A stretch of 53,543 nucleotides of DNA. Origin: an uncultured Muribaculaceae bacterium (lineage in GTDB: Bacteria > Bacteroidota > Bacteroidia > Bacteroidales > Muribaculaceae). The notes under the pieces are model-generated. The model was not told the DNA's origin, searched no databases, and saw nothing but the letters and a program-made list of their open reading frames with translations. A program made the position numbers and the translations under genes. The DNA is taken from the NCBI GenBank assembly GCA_910586995.1, contig CAJUKZ010000012.1:1-53543 (forward strand), in the 5' to 3' direction. Below are positions 50,225 through 53,543 of the stretch, in pieces; the stretch's first letter is position 1, and every line of letters starts with the position of its first letter.

Positions 50225-53200
50225 TTAGAATGTTACTTCAACGCCGAACTCGTAGTTGCGGGTGTTGGGATAGTTGAACTTCACAAGGTTGTATTCAGGT
50301 TCGGGGTCGTAGCCGACGTAGTCGGTGAATGTAAGGAGGTTACGGCCGGTGAAGTGAACCATTACGTTCTGGAGTCTTGCCTTGCTGATCCATTTCTTGG
50401 GCAGAGTGTAGGAGAGGGTCACGTTCTTCAGGCGCAGGAATGAAGCGTCCTGGAGCTGACGGCTGTCGAACTCGATGGCCTCGCCGTAGGCGGGGACGTC
50501 TGTGATCTGGCCCGGGTGTGTCCAGACGTTGAGCATGTTTGTGGTCTGGTTGTAGGAAGTTGCGAAGCCTGTGGGGTTCTCGATGAAGTAGAGGTCGTTG
50601 TTGGTCATGTACTTCTTGGCAGCCCATGCGAAGTCGAGCTGGAGGCTCAGGCCCTTCCATGAGAGTGCTGTACCGAAACCACCGTGCCAGGGAGCGTAGC
50701 AGCTCTTGCCAGTGGCAACAGCGTCGCGTTCTTCATTGAAGACCTTGGTTATGTTGCCGTTGTGGTCGTACCACATCTGCTTTCCGTCGCGGGGATCGAC
50801 GCCTGCGAATTCAACCACATAGAATGATCCGAGGGGTTTGCCAACCTCGAGTGCTGTACCGGTGTTGGCCAAAGTGTATTTGTCGAGTCCGTTGAAAAGT
50901 TTTGTGACTTTGTTCTTGTTGTAAGCGAAGTTGACGCGTGCGGTCCACAGCCAATCCTTGTTCTGGAACAGAGTGGCGTTGACAGTGACTTCGACACCCT
51001 TGTTGGACATTTCGCCCACGTTGGCGAGCGATCCGCCGGAGAAGCCGGTTGTGGCCGACCAGGGAATTCCCATGAGCATGTCGGCTGTGGTCTTGGTGTA
51101 GAGGTCGAGTTCGAGGTTGACACGGTTGAACAGGCCTACGTTAAGACCGAGGTCCCATCCCTTGATTGTTTCCCAGGTGAGATCGGGGTTCTCAAGCTGC
51201 GAGATTCCGAGGCTCATGTCGCCGTTGTAGCGGTTGCCGGTGGCGAGCAGACCCTGCCATTCGTAGTTGCCGATGCCTGAGTTGCCGGCTGTACCGTAGC
51301 TCAGACGGATCTTTGCGTCGGAGAGCCACTTCACGTCCTGGAGGAACTTCTCGTTCTTGGCGTTCCACATCAGACCTACTGACCAGAAGTTGGCCCAGCG
51401 GTTGCCGGTAGCGAAGCGGGAGCTACCGTCGCGGCGGTAGTTGGCGTCGAGGACGTAGCGGCCGTCGTAGTCGTAGTTGAAGTTGAAGAAGAACGAGTTC
51501 ATGGTCATCTCGGATATGCTCTGCGAGGTGTTGGAGGTGACGTTCATGTCTTCAAGACCCTGAGTGAGCAGCAGGAAGCGTCCGTCTTTCATACCTGAAG
51601 TGCTGACACCGAACTGGCTGCTCTTATAGATGATGGATTCCTCACCTGCGAGAACTGAGAAGTTGTGTACGTCCTTGAGGTTGAAGCGGTATTCTACAGT
51701 ATTTGTGTATGTGAACTGATAGTAGCGCTGGAATGATTCGCCTCTTGAGCCTTTCATGAAGTAGTCGCCGTAGCCGCTGGCAGCGGAGTATGAGCCTACT
51801 ACCTCGTCGCCCATCGGAGTCACGAAGTTCTTGAGGGGCTTCTGTCCGCTTGTGCTGCGGTAGTCGAATGCGTCGACAGCCTGCTGGGCGCGGATTGTGA
51901 GGCCCTTGATGGGGTTGACCTGCTCCCAGATGTTGACGTTGGCAGTCACGTTGGTGCGCTTGCCGTGAGAGAGGTTTGCATAGAATTCAGGTGTCGAGAG
52001 TCCTGAGAAGTGAAGATACTCGGCCTTGTCGCCGAAAACGGGAGTGCGCACGCCGTCTTCAGTCTCGTTCACTGTCCAGTAGTAGGGCGAGTCGTAGGGG
52101 AGAGCCATACGTGCGGCTACCATCGGGTTGGCCAGGTATACGTTGCTCTGTGTGATGTTGGCGTTGGTCTCGTAGCTTTCGTAGCCGAGGTTGGCAGAGA
52201 AGCCGAAGCGCAGCCAGTCTTTAGCCTTGATGGTCATTGAGGCACGGAGTGCGTCGCGGTGCATGCCTGAGCGTGCCACGATACCGTCCTGGTCGTAGTG
52301 GTTGAGCGACAGATAGTAGCTGTTGTTCTCACCACCACCCTGTACGGCAGCCTCGATGGAGTAGAGCATTGCGTTGTCTTTGATGAACTCGTTCATCCAG
52401 TTGGTAGAGATGCCGAAGTCTTCTACAACCTCGCGTACGACTCCGCCCACGGGCTTGCCGATGAGGTCGCGGAATTCGACATACTGCTTGGCGTTCATCA
52501 TGGTCACGGGGTCTTCAACAGCAGCAGACCAACCTACGTTGGCGCGGATGGTGACTTTGGCGTCCTGACCGAAGCGGCCTTTCTTGGATGTGATGACGAT
52601 GACACCGTTTGCGGCACGGCTACCGTAGATGGCTACGGATGCTGCGTCCTTGAGGACGGTGATGTTCTCAATGTCGTTGGGGTTGAGTGTAGTGAAGACG
52701 CTGGATGTGATGGGCGCGCCGTCGAGGATGAACAGAGGGGTGTTGCTTGCCTCGGATGAGTTGACACCACGGATGCGGATCGACGCGGGTACGGCGGAAG
52801 GATCACCGGAAGCAGAGAGGATCGACAGACCTGCCACCTGGCCCTGGAGTGCGTCCACGAAGTTGGAGGTAGGCTTGTTCTCGATCACCTTGTCGGATAC
52901 GACTGCTACCGAACCTACGACTGAGCCGAGCTTCTTGGCTGAACCGTAACCTGTGACTACAACCTCGTCGAGAGTTGCGTCGGCGGGGTCGAGATAAATC
53001 TTCATGGTGGGGGTGATCTCCACGATCTTGGTCTTCATGCCGATGTAGCTCACCTGGAGCTTGGTGACTGAAGCGGGGAGATTGAGACGGAAATTACCGT
53101 TAAGGTCGGTAGACACACCCTGTCCACCGCCTACAGGCATCACTGAGGCGCCGATCAGTGGATCATCGTCCAGGGCGCTCAGCACCGTGCCCGTGATAGT

Positions 53201-53269
53201 CTGCGTCTGAGCCGACGCTCCTATTGCAAGGACAACGATTGCCGCAAGTAATAAAAACAGTTTTTTCAT
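50225..53269 (-). CDS. susC: SusC/RagA family TonB-dependent outer-membrane transporter
   Basis: A 1014-residue transporter. The signal peptide is 1-20; a carboxypeptidase-like domain follows at about 24-100 (TITGTVLSALDDDPLIGASV); a TonB-box region contains DEVVVTGYG at about 117-125; the plug domain has IRIRGVNSSEASNTPLFILDG and SVAIYGSRAANGVIVITSKKG; and the beta-barrel ends in YEFGVEVTF. It imports a large ligand with SusD. There is no STN domain, so signalling through an anti-sigma factor is unlikely, and no regulator gene lies inside this window. A hairpin and promoter precede it. Confidence 0.97.
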   Translation of the reverse strand: MKKLFLLLAAIVVLAIGASAQTQTITGTVLSALDDDPLIGASVMPVGGGQGVSTDLNGNFRLNLPASVTKLQVSYIGMKTKIVEITPTMKIYLDPADATLDEVVVTGYGSAKKLGSVVGSVAVVSDKVIENKPTSNFVDALQGQVAGLSILSASGDPSAVPASIRIRGVNSSEASNTPLFILDGAPITSSVFTTLNPNDIENITVLKDAASVAIYGSRAANGVIVITSKKGRFGQDAKVTIRANVGWSAAVEDPVTMMNAKQYVEFRDLIGKPVGGVVREVVEDFGISTNWMNEFIKDNAMLYSIEAAVQGGGENNSYYLSLNHYDQDGIVARSGMHRDALRASMTIKAKDWLRFGFSANLGYESYETNANITQSNVYLANPMVAARMALPYDSPYYWTVNETEDGVRTPVFGDKAEYLHFSGLSTPEFYANLSHGKRTNVTANVNIWEQVNPIKGLTIRAQQAVDAFDYRSTSGQKPLKNFVTPMGDEVVGSYSAASGYGDYFMKGSRGESFQRYYQFTYTNTVEYRFNLKDVHNFSVLAGEESIIYKSSQFGVSTSGMKDGRFLLLTQGLEDMNVTSNTSQSISEMTMNSFFFNFNYDYDGRYVLDANYRRDGSSRFATGNRWANFWSVGLMWNAKNEKFLQDVKWLSDAKIRLSYGTAGNSGIGNYEWQGLLATGNRYNGDMSLGISQLENPDLTWETIKGWDLGLNVGLFNRVNLELDLYTKTTADMLMGIPWSATTGFSGGSLANVGEMSNKGVEVTVNATLFQNKDWLWTARVNFAYNKNKVTKLFNGLDKYTLANTGTALEVGKPLGSFYVVEFAGVDPRDGKQMWYDHNGNITKVFNEERDAVATGKSCYAPWHGGFGTALSWKGLSLQLDFAWAAKKYMTNNDLYFIENPTGFATSYNQTTNMLNVWTHPGQITDVPAYGEAIEFDSRQLQDASFLRLKNVTLSYTLPKKWISKARLQNVMVHFTGRNLLTFTDYVGYDPEPEYNLVKFNYPNTRNYEFGVEVTF

Positions 53270-53326
53270 ACTAAAAACAATTAGACATAAAATGATTAAA
53301 AAGTAGTTTGCGCTGTGAGAGCTATT

Positions 53327-53355
53327 CTGTAGATTTCTTGGTAAGAAATCTACAG
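53327..53355 (-). promoter_or_regulatory. hairpin in the susC leader
   Basis: CTGTAGATTTCTT and AAGAAATCTACAG form a perfect 13-bp stem with a 3-nt loop. It lies 58 bp upstream of the susC start and right after the predicted transcription start, so it would be the first structure in the mRNA. It may stabilise the message, act as a binding site, or be an operator. Confidence 0.6.
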
Positions 53356-53366
53356 ATGTGTGTATA

Positions 53367-53374
53367 CAATGTTA
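53367..53374 (-). promoter_or_regulatory. possible -7 box of the susCD operon
   Basis: Minus-strand TAACATTG differs from TAnnTTTG at one base. It lies 98 bp upstream of susC, in an AT-rich stretch with a duplicated gaatataattataagat motif (53393-53420). Confidence 0.4.
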
Positions 53375-53432
53375 ATTTTATACATTAATATAATTATAAG
53401 ATGAATATAATTATAAGATGAGGCGGTAAATC

Positions 53433-53505
53433 GGCGTCCTGTCGGACGCCATAACCTGGTTGATGTACTGCCGGGCACACCTCGCCTATGGCTCGGTGTA
53501 CCCGG
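53433..53505. repeat. modular palindromic repeat upstream of susC
   Basis: A type A hairpin GGCGTCCTGTCGGACGCC (53433-53450) is followed by a type B hairpin at 53471-53505 (CCGGGCACACC with GGTGTACCCGG). Same family as 2416-2792 and 29257-29373. Confidence 0.88.
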
Positions 53506-53543
53506 AAATCTAGGACCTGAGCAAGGGAAAAGTGTTAAAATTT

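Noticed and set aside
53270..53543. Additional gene upstream of susC
   Set aside because: The region holds a hairpin, an AT-rich promoter area and a repeat; no convincing coding frame is present up to the window edge.

Overview
The window is chromosomal DNA from a gut-type member of the order Bacteroidales. The evidence is the SusC/SusD pair, a GH92 alpha-mannosidase, a C10 cysteine protease, a fimbrillin-like lipoprotein, DUF4105, DUF5686, DUF5063 and DUF3822 proteins, a SecA with a long Pro/Ala-rich tail, and repeated TAnnTTTG (-7) plus TTTG (-33) promoters in place of sigma70 boxes. The fairly high GC content and the gene mix suggest Muribaculaceae, but that family assignment is inference. 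I recognise 42 protein genes, two of them (rpmH and a 56-residue antitoxin) very short. I see no tRNA, rRNA, CRISPR array or complete transposon.

Layout. 1-462: three copies of an 83-bp tandem repeat, then a promoter region with two 13-bp palindromes. 463-1843 (+): a three-gene cassette of unknown role ending in a holin-like membrane protein. 1935-12809: mostly minus-strand housekeeping genes (rplS, a hemerythrin-LuxR regulator, truA, speA, a DUF5686 outer-membrane protein, rlmD, trpB2, rpmH) with a plus-strand CYTH gene between. 13025-15649: two toxin-antitoxin-like modules (GNAT toxin with a small antitoxin, and HipBA), delimited by three copies of one intergenic repeat. 15846-18627 (-): a U32 peptidase-family protein and metA. 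18808-29089 (+): an envelope run of coiled-coil membrane protein, MgtC-like protein, Kef-type antiporter, DUF4105 protein, a PafA-like protein that has lost its metal ligands, and secA. 29531-39828 (-): an AspT/YidE-type transporter, pdxA, rlmN and a tight cluster yicC-gmk-nadD-DUF5063-M18 peptidase-GH92. 39947-42157 (+): a large TPR protein. 42145-44550 (-): pfkA-DUF3822-rsmD. 44695-53269 (-): a susC-susD-lipoprotein operon with its own terminator, followed by a separate unit of a C10 protease and a fimbrillin-like lipoprotein.

The most unusual non-coding signal is a modular intergenic repeat family. Its hairpins lie at 2420-2726, 29270-29373 and 53433-53505, with linked linear modules at 228-253, 12904-12960, 13823-13853 and 15738-15840. 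The copies carry compensatory base changes in their stems, so the folded form appears to be selected. A conserved wobble position suggests that the minus-strand RNA is the one that folds. Other points of interest are a NarL-like 7-2-7 site in the promoter of the hemerythrin-LuxR gene, a perfect inverted repeat over the promoter of the GNAT module, the PafA-like pseudoenzyme, and the three-gene cassette whose first protein contains an internal 68-residue-spaced duplication.

Limits: functions are assigned from remembered family features read directly in the translations. No search, structure prediction or codon statistics was run.
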